Below are positions 9,182-16,976 of a stretch of 64,000 nucleotides of DNA, piece after piece. Numbering within the stretch: the first letter of the stretch is position 1; each line of letters begins with the position of its first letter. The notes under the pieces were generated by a model. That model saw only the letters and a list, made by a program, of their open reading frames with translations, ran no database searches and was not told the DNA's origin. Origin of the DNA: Corynebacterium tuberculostearicum (GTDB lineage: Bacteria; Actinomycetota; Actinomycetes; Mycobacteriales; Mycobacteriaceae); assembly GCF_030503735.1 (NCBI RefSeq), contig NZ_CP073096.1:1488001-1552000 (forward strand), written 5' to 3'. The position numbers and the translations under genes were made by a program.

Positions 9182-10705
9182 TCATCCAATGTCCTCTATG
9201 GAAACTTGCCTCGTGAGTTTTATCCGCGAGCAGAAATCTTCATCATGGCTCACCACCAGCAATGCGCCCCGATATTTTTTCAATACCGAGACCAGCCAAT
9301 CAACAGTTGAAATATCAATGTTGTTGGTCGGCTCATCGAGCATTAGCAATTGCGGCGCCGGATCCGCCAAAAGCACTCTGGCGAATTCCGCCCTAAACCT
9401 TTCGCCTCCCGAAAGGGTCCTTGTCAACGCATGAACCGAGTCAGATTGAAACAACAACTGAGCAAGCTGATCACGGATAAACTGTGGATCCTCTCTCGGA
9501 TTCGCGTTAGAAACCACGTCCCATACGCTTAGAGAAGGATCTAATTCAATTCGTTGACGTAAGTACCCCGAGTTGTCGATCACGTAGCCCACTTCACCGG
9601 AATGAATTCGGTTTAAAAGCGTGGTCTTGCCACTTCCATTTGGTCCTGACAAGCGCACGCGTTCTGGGCCGACAATCGTCAGCCCGGGAATCGAAATAAC
9701 CCGCTTTCCTTCCGGGAGCTCAGTTTGTGGCAGCTCGATATACACCGAATCATCATCTCGCATGTTTCGCTCAGCTCGAGCTAAAGAGTGTTGAGCCGCT
9801 TCAACTGCGCCTGAATGCAGCTGCGCTCTGTGCGATGCCGTCTTTTCGGATCGCTGCTTATCAAGCTTCATCGTCATACCTGGTTTGCGCTTCGACTCCG
9901 CGAACTTCTTTCCACGGCGCGCATCACGCGCAATCCGTGTTTGCATTGCTTGTCGTTCGCGGAGTTGCTGCTTATAAGTCGCCTTGGCGGTAGATACTGC
10001 TTTTTGGGCTACTTCCTGTTCTGCATTAATCGTGGCAAGGTAGTCGGAATAGTTGCCTTGGAAGAAGCGTAGGTTCCCATCCCTTAACTCCGCTACCTCA
10101 GAAACTACATCCAACAGGTCTTTGTCATGGCTTACCACTAACACCGGCGCCGCGGCATTTACCAACATATCTTTCAGATATTTCTTTGCAGTTCCATCGA
10201 GGTTATTGGTCGGTTCATCGAGGATAATGAAATCTGGCTCAGACAAGAACACCGCCACCAAAGCGACGCGGACCGCTTCCCCTCCAGAGAGGCTTTCGAT
10301 AGGGCGGTCCAACGGGATATCCAATCCAGCGGCAGAAAGGGCAGCGGTAATGCACTCACCGACGTCCCATTGCTCCCCAATTAACTCATAGAGTTCAGGG
10401 TCATACTCACCAGCTTCGACTGCGGAAATCGCCGCGAGCACCTGGGTTACACCGAAGATGTCTGCTACTACGTCATCTCTATTCCAAGCAAGGTCTTGTG
10501 GCAGGTAAGCTACCGATTCCGGCTTTTCCACCGTTCCGGCCGTAGGCAAGATATTTCCAAGGATGACGTCTAATAGAGTTGTCTTCCCTGCACCATTATC
10601 CCCAATTAGTGCAGTTAAAGGGCCAGAAAAGGCACCGTTTAGGCCACTGAAGCAGGTTGTGCCATCGGGCCATACTAGAGAAAGGTCGTTCAATAAAATA
10701 GGCAT
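9182..10705 (-). CDS. ABC-F family ATPase (possible ribosome-protection or translation factor)
   Basis: A 507-residue protein with two ABC cassettes and no membrane domain. P-loops are GDNGAGKTTL (about 36-45) and GPNGSGKTTL. Signatures are SLSGGEAVRVAL and TLSGGERFRAEFARVLL. Walker B boxes are IILDEPTNNLD and LMLDEPTNNID. The basic linker between cassettes (about 235-300) is the region that reaches into the ribosomal E site in ABC-F proteins. By eye the gene is AT-richer than its neighbours, which suggests acquisition. A short leader ORF and hairpin lie just upstream, as is common for antibiotic-resistance ABC-F genes. Resistance activity is inferred, not shown; a housekeeping EttA-like role is less likely given the missing family-typical length. 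Confidence 0.9.
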   Translation of the reverse strand: MPILLNDLSLVWPDGTTCFSGLNGAFSGPLTALIGDNGAGKTTLLDVILGNILPTAGTVEKPESVAYLPQDLAWNRDDVVADIFGVTQVLAAISAVEAGEYDPELYELIGEQWDVGECITAALSAAGLDIPLDRPIESLSGGEAVRVALVAVFLSEPDFIILDEPTNNLDGTAKKYLKDMLVNAAAPVLVVSHDKDLLDVVSEVAELRDGNLRFFQGNYSDYLATINAEQEVAQKAVSTAKATYKQQLRERQAMQTRIARDARRGKKFAESKRKPGMTMKLDKQRSEKTASHRAQLHSGAVEAAQHSLARAERNMRDDDSVYIELPQTELPEGKRVISIPGLTIVGPERVRLSGPNGSGKTTLLNRIHSGEVGYVIDNSGYLRQRIELDPSLSVWDVVSNANPREDPQFIRDQLAQLLFQSDSVHALTRTLSGGERFRAEFARVLLADPAPQLLMLDEPTNNIDISTVDWLVSVLKKYRGALLVVSHDEDFCSRIKLTRQVSIEDIG

Positions 10706-10732
10706 GCTTAAATCCGTTCTTCCTTTGGTGTT

Positions 10733-10759
10733 TTAGGCGAAAACACGACGGATGAGCAC
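10733..10759 (-). CDS. Candidate 8-residue regulatory leader peptide upstream of the ABC-F gene
   Basis: On the minus strand an AAAGGAG Shine-Dalgarno lies 6 nt before a GTG that opens the peptide M-L-I-R-R-V-F-A and a TAA stop. The stop falls inside a hairpin (GTGTTTT, loop CGCCT, AAAACAC). An outer pair, ATCCGT with ACGGAT, encloses the ABC-F ribosome-binding site AAAGGAAG. The ABC-F ATG follows 27 nt after the leader stop. This layout matches translational attenuators of macrolide/lincosamide resistance genes, where ribosome stalling on a short peptide frees the downstream start. A longer frame from ATG 10800 also exists, so the peptide identity is tentative. Confidence 0.45.
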   Translation of the reverse strand: MLIRRVFA

Positions 10760-10827
10760 TGCCTACTCCTTTCACCGACAACAATTGCTCTCAAAAGCAT
10801 AACAGCTTCAAGCTGCAAAGAAATGCC

Positions 10828-10873
10828 AAAGCCCCCTTTCCTACCACGCATGAAACGCAGCAGGTAAGGGGGC
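10828..10873 (-). terminator. Terminator downstream of glmS
   Basis: On the minus strand GCCCCCTT pairs with AAGGGGGC across a 27 nt loop that can itself pair partly, followed by TTTGGCATTTCTTT. It lies 25 bp past the glmS stop and isolates glmS from the ABC-F leader. Confidence 0.7.
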
Positions 10874-10897
10874 CTAACGGCGGACGCTTGGGGTGGA

Positions 10898-12769
10898 TTA
10901 CTCCACGGTTACAGACTTAGCCAAGTTGCGCGGCTGGTCCACATCGTAGCCCTTGGACTTGGCTACGTGAGCGGCGAAGATCTGCAGCGGCACGGTAGCC
11001 AGCAGCGGCTGCATGAGGGTTGGCGCCTTAGGGATGCGGATGACGTGGTTAGCGTAATCCTCCACGGCGGTATCGCCTTCTTCCGCGATCACGATGGTAA
11101 TGGCACCACGGGCGCGGATCTCTTGGATATTGGAGACAACCTTGGAGTGCAAGGAGTCGCGGCCACGTGGGGATGGCACGATAACGAAGACCGGCTGGCC
11201 TTCTTCAATAAGCGCAATTGGGCCGTGCTTGAGCTCGCCGGCAGCAAAGCCCTCGGCGTGCAGGTAGGCAATTTCCTTTAGCTTTAGTGCGCCCTCGAGA
11301 GCCACGGGGAAGCCGACGTGGCGGCCCAAGAAGAGCACGGATTCCGCGTCCTTCATGGAGTTGGCCAGGTTGGCTACTTGGTCTTCCTCGTCAATGACGT
11401 TCTGCACCTTGTCCGGCATATGGCGCAGTTCCGCAAGAACGCTCTGGATCTCATCGGCAAACATATTGCCGCGCAGCTGGGCCAGGTAGAGACCAAGCAG
11501 GTAGGTGGCGGTAATCTGCGCCAAGAAGGCCTTGGTGGAGGCCACGGCGATTTCCGGACCGGCGTGCGTATAGAGCGCGGCATCAGATTCGCGCGGGATG
11601 GACGAGCCCTGGGTATTGCAGATAGCAATAACCTTGGCGCCCTGCTGGCGGGCGTGGCGCACGGCCATCAGAGTGTCCATGGTCTCGCCGGACTGGGACA
11701 ACGCGACAACGAGGGTCTTCTCGTTCACGATGGGATCGCGGTAGCGGAACTCGTGGGCGAGCTCAACCTCGGTAGGAATGCGGCACCAGTGCTCGATAGC
11801 GTAGCGTGCCACGTGACCGGCGTAAGCGGCGGTGCCGCAGGCGATGACGATGATCTTGTCGATGGACTTCAGCACGGTCTCATCGATGCGCAGATCATCG
11901 AGGGTCAGCTGGCCCTGTTCATCGAAACGGCCGAGCAGGGTATCGCGCACAGCAGCGGGCTGATCGTGGATTTCCTTTTCCATGAAGGAATCGAAGCCAC
12001 CCTTTTCAGCAGCGGCGGCATCCCACTTGATTTCAAAAGGCTTGCCCTGCGCAGGGTTGCCCTCATAATCGGTGATCTCTACCTCGTCAGCGGTGATGGT
12101 TACGACCTGGTCGTTGTCCATCTCCACGGCGGACTTGGTGTAATCAATAAAGCCGGATACATCGGAGCCGAGGAAGTTCTCGCCCTCGCCCAAGCCGATT
12201 ACTAGCGGGGAGTCGCGGCGGGCGGCAACGATGCGATCGGCCTGCTCGGCGTGGATGGCCAGCAGGGTAAATGCGCCCTCCAGGCGTGCGCAGGTCAGCT
12301 GCATCGCCTTGGTCAGGTCACCAGCGGCCTCGTTGTGGAAGACATCGCCCAACAACGTAGCGGCAACTTCGGTATCGGTCTCAGAGACGAAGTTATAGCC
12401 TTTATTCAAAAGCTCGGACTTGAGCTCGGCAAAGTTCTCGATGATGCCGTTGTGCACCACGGCCAGCTTGCCGCCATCGACCACGTGCGGGTGCGCATTC
12501 AGGTCGGTGGGTCCACCATGGGTGGCCCAGCGGGTATGGCCAATGCCCAACACGGAGTCAGGCAACGGGCGGGCTGCAATCTCAGAATCCAGCGCAGCGA
12601 CCTTTCCGGCCTTCTTGCGCCAGCTGATTTCTCCATCTGCGTACATCGCTACGCCAGCGGAGTCATAGCCGCGGTATTCCAAACGGCGCAGCCCTTCCAG
12701 AACTACGTCGAGGGCGAAGTAATCACGGTCACCACCAGCGTGACCAATATATCCAACAATTCCACACAT
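10898..12769 (-). CDS. glmS: Glutamine-fructose-6-phosphate aminotransferase (isomerizing)
   Basis: A 623-residue enzyme making glucosamine-6-phosphate from fructose-6-phosphate and glutamine, the first step to UDP-GlcNAc. The N-terminal class II glutaminase starts MCGIVGYIG, with Cys2 as nucleophile. Two SIS sugar-isomerase domains follow (CGTAAYAGHVARY and LGRHVGFPVALEGALKLKE). The C-terminus ends KSVTVE, with the family-typical DQPRNLAKSVTVE tail. The window also holds glmM, the next enzyme of the pathway, about 6 kb away. Confidence 0.98.
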   Translation of the reverse strand: MCGIVGYIGHAGGDRDYFALDVVLEGLRRLEYRGYDSAGVAMYADGEISWRKKAGKVAALDSEIAARPLPDSVLGIGHTRWATHGGPTDLNAHPHVVDGGKLAVVHNGIIENFAELKSELLNKGYNFVSETDTEVAATLLGDVFHNEAAGDLTKAMQLTCARLEGAFTLLAIHAEQADRIVAARRDSPLVIGLGEGENFLGSDVSGFIDYTKSAVEMDNDQVVTITADEVEITDYEGNPAQGKPFEIKWDAAAAEKGGFDSFMEKEIHDQPAAVRDTLLGRFDEQGQLTLDDLRIDETVLKSIDKIIVIACGTAAYAGHVARYAIEHWCRIPTEVELAHEFRYRDPIVNEKTLVVALSQSGETMDTLMAVRHARQQGAKVIAICNTQGSSIPRESDAALYTHAGPEIAVASTKAFLAQITATYLLGLYLAQLRGNMFADEIQSVLAELRHMPDKVQNVIDEEDQVANLANSMKDAESVLFLGRHVGFPVALEGALKLKEIAYLHAEGFAAGELKHGPIALIEEGQPVFVIVPSPRGRDSLHSKVVSNIQEIRARGAITIVIAEEGDTAVEDYANHVIRIPKAPTLMQPLLATVPLQIFAAHVAKSKGYDVDQPRNLAKSVTVE

Positions 12770-12864
12770 GGTTGCTGATTTTACAGCACCAGGGGCAAAG
12801 CTCTAGGCGGGCGGGGCGTCGGCAAGCGGGGCATGGCACCCCACCCGCTAATGCGCTGGGAAAA

Positions 12865-15669
12865 CTAGCGCGTCGCCTGCTCCAAAAGTTCCAAAATGTG
12901 GTGATAATCCTCGCCGGTAGCGCGGGTTAGGCCAAGCTCACAGGTGCGGTTGGTCGAGGCATGATACTGCGCGCCGATTTCCTTGACTTGCGCTGCCTCG
13001 GCGCGGGTAGCAGCCTCTGTAAGCTCCGGGTGGAGCATGCCGCGATCGCCGGCATAACCACAGCAATTCCAGTCGGTAGGAATGTGGACCTCGGTCGCCG
13101 CGGCGCGGGCTACCGTTTCTAAATCCTCCATCATGCCGAGCTGGAAAGACGAGCAAGTGGGGTGCACGGTCACGGAAGCGACCGGGTGCTGCACATCGAG
13201 CTGTGGCAGGAGGGTATCGGCGGTAAAGCTAATGGCGTCAATGACGGTAATGCCCACGGATTCCAGCATGTCCTTGAAACCGGCGGTACAGCTGCTGGCG
13301 TCCACGATAACTGGCAGGCGCGCACCATCAGTAGCGTCCATGACGATATCGCGCACGCGCTGCTCCATTGCATCGTGGCCGGCCTGCATGCCCTTGGAAG
13401 ACCATGGTGTACCACAGCAGAGCTTGTCGATGCCCTGCGGAACCTCCAGCGCTACCCCGGCGCGCTCCAAGAGGGCGAGGAAGGAATCGGTAGCGCCCTT
13501 GCCGCCGCCTTGCGGGCCGAACATGGTGTTTACGCAGGCTGGCAGGTAAATGCCGGTGGTCTGCGCGTAGCGGTCTCCCACGCGCCCGGCCAAGCGGCCG
13601 CGGGACTTGCCGCCTTTGCCCAACTCCGGCTGGTATTGCGGCAGGTTATCGGTGCCGATGAGGCTGCGACCCACATCGGTGACCTTCTTGACTAGGTCCG
13701 TAGGCAGCAGATGCGCTCCGGTCAGCGCTAGCCCAGCGCCCTGGCTAACGACCCGCCAATTTTTCGCGGCAGCGCCCCATAGCTTTTGCTGCGCTGGTTG
13801 GGCCTCCTCGCGACGCAGGCGCTTGATGAACTTGCCGGTATCGATGCCTACTGGGCAAGCAGTGCGGCACATCGAGTCCACGGCGCAGGTCTCAATACCC
13901 ATGTATTCATAGGCCTCATCCAGCTCGGCCACGAGTTGGGTATCGCCGGCTTCTTCCGCGCGCTTGCGGGCGCGGCGCACCACGATGCGTTGGCGTGGGG
14001 TAAGCGTGAGGTCACGCGACGGGCAGACCGGCTCGCAGTAGCCGCACTCCACGCAGCGGTCTACCTCCTCTTCCACGGTGGGATTGAGTTTGATGTTTTT
14101 GATGTGCGCGTCCGGGTCATCGTCCAAGATGACGCCTGGGTTCATGGTGTTGGTGGGATCGCAAGCACGCTTGAGTTCCTGCATAACCTCATAGAGCTCG
14201 TCGCCATACTGGCGGCGCACATATGGTGCCATGGCGCGGCCGGTGCCGTGTTCTGCCTTGAGGTTACCCTCGGCCGAGAGGACCAAGTCCACCATGCCCT
14301 CGTTGAAATCGTTATAGCGGCCGATGGCGTCATCTCCTTCAAAGCGGTCCGTGAGCAGGAAGTGGATATTGCCGTCTTTGGCGTGCCCGAAGATAACGGC
14401 GTCGTCATAGCCATAGCGGGCAAAGAGTTCCTGCAGGGAAGAACACGTATCCGCCAGATCGCCGACGGGCACCACGATGTCTTCCAAAAGGGCGGTCGTC
14501 CCGGATGGACGTGCCTCAGCCACCTGGGCGTAGAGCCCCTTGCGGAAGCTCCATGCGGTATTGCGGGATGCAGCATCGGCTGAGAAGGCAGCCGGCGACT
14601 GCAGCGGCAATTCGCGCAGCAGCTGCGAGCCTTTGCCTTCCTTCTCCCGCAATTCTTCTTCTGCATCCGCGTGGTACTCAATGAGCAGCGCGGCCTGCTG
14701 GTCCACATCGAAACCAGTGATGGCCTGCGGCACCTTATAAAAGCCTTGGCCCACGCGAATAGAGGCGGAATCCATTAGCTCCAGGGTGGCCGCCCCGGTA
14801 TCCAGCAGGGCCGGCAGGGACTTGGTGGCAGCGGTGAGGTCATTAAATACGGCCACCGTGGTGGTGGTCAGCTTGGAAATCGGCACCGTGCGGAAAACCG
14901 CTTCCGCAATGAAGGCCAGGGTTCCTTCCGAACCGATAAGCAGGTGCTCAAAGAGCTTGACCGGGCTATCAAAGTCGAGGAAGGAATTGAGACCATAGCC
15001 CATCGTGTTTTTCAGCTGGAAGTGGCGGCGGATAATATCCACGGATTCCTGGTTATCGCGCACGCGGCGCTGCAGGCGGAGAAGTGTCTCCACCAGCTCC
15101 GGTTCCTGCTCTTGGAACTGTCGGTCTGCGTCCGGATCGGCAGTGTTGATTACGGTGCCGGTAGGCAGCACGAAGGTCAACGATTCCAGAGTGTTATACG
15201 TATTGAGCTCAGTGCCGCAGGCCATGCCGGAGGAGTTATTAGCCACCACGCCGCCGATGGTGCAGGCAGACTCGCTGGCCGGATCCGGGCCGAGCTTGCG
15301 GTTGCGCAGCCCCAGACGGGCGTTGACCTGACGCACCGTCGCACCAGGCTGGACGCGCACGCGCTTGCCCTCATCAAGTACTTCGATGCCGCGGAAGTGC
15401 TTGCGCACATCCACCAGATAGCCATCACCGGAAGCCTGGCCGGCAAGGGAAGTGCCGCCGGAGCGCAGGGTTACCGGAATATTCTGCTGCCGGCCCGCAC
15501 GGAAGATGGCGGCCACGTGCTCGGCGGAGCGAGCTTCAATGACTGCCTTGGGGGTGTACAGGTAGTGCGAGGCATCGGAGGCATGTGCCACACGATCAAT
15601 GACCTCGGTCTTTACTTCCATCCCATAACGAGTAGAAAGTTCTTCCACATCAACGACGCCGGTAGTCAT
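12865..15669 (-). CDS. FAD-linked oxidase fused to Fe-S/CCG dehydrogenase (D-lactate/D-2-hydroxyacid type)
   Basis: From the ATG at 15669 the protein is 934 residues (MTTGVVDVEELSTRYGMEV). The open frame runs back to 15813, but the extra 48 residues look non-coding. It combines a VAO-type FAD-binding domain (TLRSGGTSLAGQASG), an FAD-oxidase C-terminal domain, two 4Fe-4S motifs (CVECGYCEPVCPSR and CAVDSMCRTACPVG) and CCG-type cysteine domains (LCCGTPWSSKG, NCCGYAGDRG). This is the GlcD+GlcF / quinone-dependent D-lactate dehydrogenase layout in one chain. It probably passes electrons from a D-2-hydroxyacid to menaquinone at the membrane. The exact substrate is open. Confidence 0.9.
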   Translation of the reverse strand: MTTGVVDVEELSTRYGMEVKTEVIDRVAHASDASHYLYTPKAVIEARSAEHVAAIFRAGRQQNIPVTLRSGGTSLAGQASGDGYLVDVRKHFRGIEVLDEGKRVRVQPGATVRQVNARLGLRNRKLGPDPASESACTIGGVVANNSSGMACGTELNTYNTLESLTFVLPTGTVINTADPDADRQFQEQEPELVETLLRLQRRVRDNQESVDIIRRHFQLKNTMGYGLNSFLDFDSPVKLFEHLLIGSEGTLAFIAEAVFRTVPISKLTTTTVAVFNDLTAATKSLPALLDTGAATLELMDSASIRVGQGFYKVPQAITGFDVDQQAALLIEYHADAEEELREKEGKGSQLLRELPLQSPAAFSADAASRNTAWSFRKGLYAQVAEARPSGTTALLEDIVVPVGDLADTCSSLQELFARYGYDDAVIFGHAKDGNIHFLLTDRFEGDDAIGRYNDFNEGMVDLVLSAEGNLKAEHGTGRAMAPYVRRQYGDELYEVMQELKRACDPTNTMNPGVILDDDPDAHIKNIKLNPTVEEEVDRCVECGYCEPVCPSRDLTLTPRQRIVVRRARKRAEEAGDTQLVAELDEAYEYMGIETCAVDSMCRTACPVGIDTGKFIKRLRREEAQPAQQKLWGAAAKNWRVVSQGAGLALTGAHLLPTDLVKKVTDVGRSLIGTDNLPQYQPELGKGGKSRGRLAGRVGDRYAQTTGIYLPACVNTMFGPQGGGKGATDSFLALLERAGVALEVPQGIDKLCCGTPWSSKGMQAGHDAMEQRVRDIVMDATDGARLPVIVDASSCTAGFKDMLESVGITVIDAISFTADTLLPQLDVQHPVASVTVHPTCSSFQLGMMEDLETVARAAATEVHIPTDWNCCGYAGDRGMLHPELTEAATRAEAAQVKEIGAQYHASTNRTCELGLTRATGEDYHHILELLEQATR

Positions 15670-15874
15670 GTACCGCAGCCTGCCTTCCCAGAAATGAACG
15701 AGTATGTAGTTGCCCACACATTGCACTCCCCTACGCACAGGGGCGCAAGTTAGGAGGGGCTTAGTAAAGCCTTGCCGCCACACCCGCGACTGAGCTGGAT
15801 AATGCGCAGACATTTCTCAGCTAAATCCGCACCCTTTCCCGCCTAGCGGGTAATCTTCATCTATCCTGGAATGC

Positions 15875-16708
15875 GTGTCTGCGAATTTGAAGAAACATCT
15901 AGCAACGTTGTCGAAGCGTGGCCGCAACCGAGTTTTGGTTGGCGACCTTGACTATGCCGGAATCACCGGCAAGGTTTATACCCCCGCGGAGGGCCAGAGC
16001 CTGCCCGCCGTGGCTTTTGGCCATGACTGGATGCACAAAATTAAGGATTATCACGCCACCCTGCGCCACCTGGCTAGCTGGGGCATCGTCGTGGTAGCCC
16101 CCGATTCTGAGACTGGCCCCTTCCCCAACCACCGCAACCTAGCTGCGGATATGGAATCCGCGTTGCAGATTGCCGCTGGGGTAAAGCTGGGCGCTGGCAA
16201 TATTACGGTCTCTCCGGGCAAGCTCGGCATGATTGGCCACGGTATGGGCGGTGGCACGGCCGTACTTGGCGCTTTGGACAATAAGAAGGTCGCCGCCGTC
16301 GCTGCCATTTATCCTTCCATCACCGCGCCTTCCGCGGTGCAAGCCGCCCGTCGTATCAACACCCCGGGCTTGGTCATCGGTGCTGGCAAGGAAGACATTT
16401 TCAACGCCGGCAACCCCGCCAAGCTGGCCCATAATTGGAATGGTCCGGTCTGCTTCCGCGCCATCGACAAAGGCAGCCACGCCGGCTTTACTGAGGATCG
16501 CCTGCGCAAGCTGGCAATCGGCACCGCCGCTTTCCAGTCCGGCCCCACCGAAATCGCCCGCGGTTTGGTCACCGGCTTCCTGCTAGCCACCCTAAATGAC
16601 GATTCCACCTACGCCGCCTTTGCAGATCCAGAGGCAAGCGCAAAGAAGGTAGAAAGCCTGGTGGGCGAGGACCTCGCCGAGCGTGCCGGCGTAACCCGCG
16701 ACGCCTAA
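15875..16708 (+). CDS. Alpha/beta-hydrolase-fold protein lacking the nucleophile serine
   Basis: A 277-residue protein starting at a GTG, resembling the dienelactone-hydrolase/cutinase-like branch (FGHDWMHKIKDYH oxyanion region). The nucleophile elbow reads G121-H-G123-M-G-G, where relatives have G-H-S-M-G-G. Codon 16241-16243 is GGT, so the catalytic Ser is a glycine. The other two triad positions look intact (Asp174 in GKEDIF, His202 in KGSHAGF). It has no signal peptide. It is either a pseudoenzyme with a binding role or uses another residue. It diverges from the FAD/Fe-S gene and ends 4 bp from the convergent type VII cassette. Confidence 0.8.
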   Translation: MSANLKKHLATLSKRGRNRVLVGDLDYAGITGKVYTPAEGQSLPAVAFGHDWMHKIKDYHATLRHLASWGIVVVAPDSETGPFPNHRNLAADMESALQIAAGVKLGAGNITVSPGKLGMIGHGMGGGTAVLGALDNKKVAAVAAIYPSITAPSAVQAARRINTPGLVIGAGKEDIFNAGNPAKLAHNWNGPVCFRAIDKGSHAGFTEDRLRKLAIGTAAFQSGPTEIARGLVTGFLLATLNDDSTYAAFADPEASAKKVESLVGEDLAERAGVTRDA

Positions 16709-16712
16709 GGCT

Positions 16713-16976
16713 TTAGCCCCGCCGCAGCACAGATTGCACCTGCCCCGACGCGTTTCGTGAGCGCGCCGGGGCAGCGCCATATCTAGGCCTTTGCGCTGCC
16801 GCTTGCCGACGTCCCACCTGTCCCCGTTCCCTTCGCGCCTCCTGCATGGCCTTATCTGCGGATTTTTCAAGCTCGTCTTGCGCTTTTGCTAGCGTTTTTT
16901 CAAATTCCAGCAGGCGTTTAGCCGTCCTTTCCCGAAAGCCCTGCGCAAACTCCGCAAAATCGTTCTTCATTACCAC
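16713..16976 (-). CDS. Small coiled-coil hypothetical protein, third gene of type VII-like cassette
   Basis: An 87-residue basic protein starting MVMKNDFAEFAQGF. Residues about 8-48 form a charged amphipathic helix likely to be coiled coil (AKRLLEFEKTLAKAQDELEKS), followed by an arginine-rich tail. It overlaps the end of the 578-residue gene by 7 bp, so it is cotranslated with it. I do not recognise a family. By position and shape it could be a chaperone, immunity protein or structural partner of the large protein. Confidence 0.65.
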   Translation of the reverse strand: MVMKNDFAEFAQGFRERTAKRLLEFEKTLAKAQDELEKSADKAMQEARRERGQVGRRQAAAQRPRYGAAPARSRNASGQVQSVLRRG

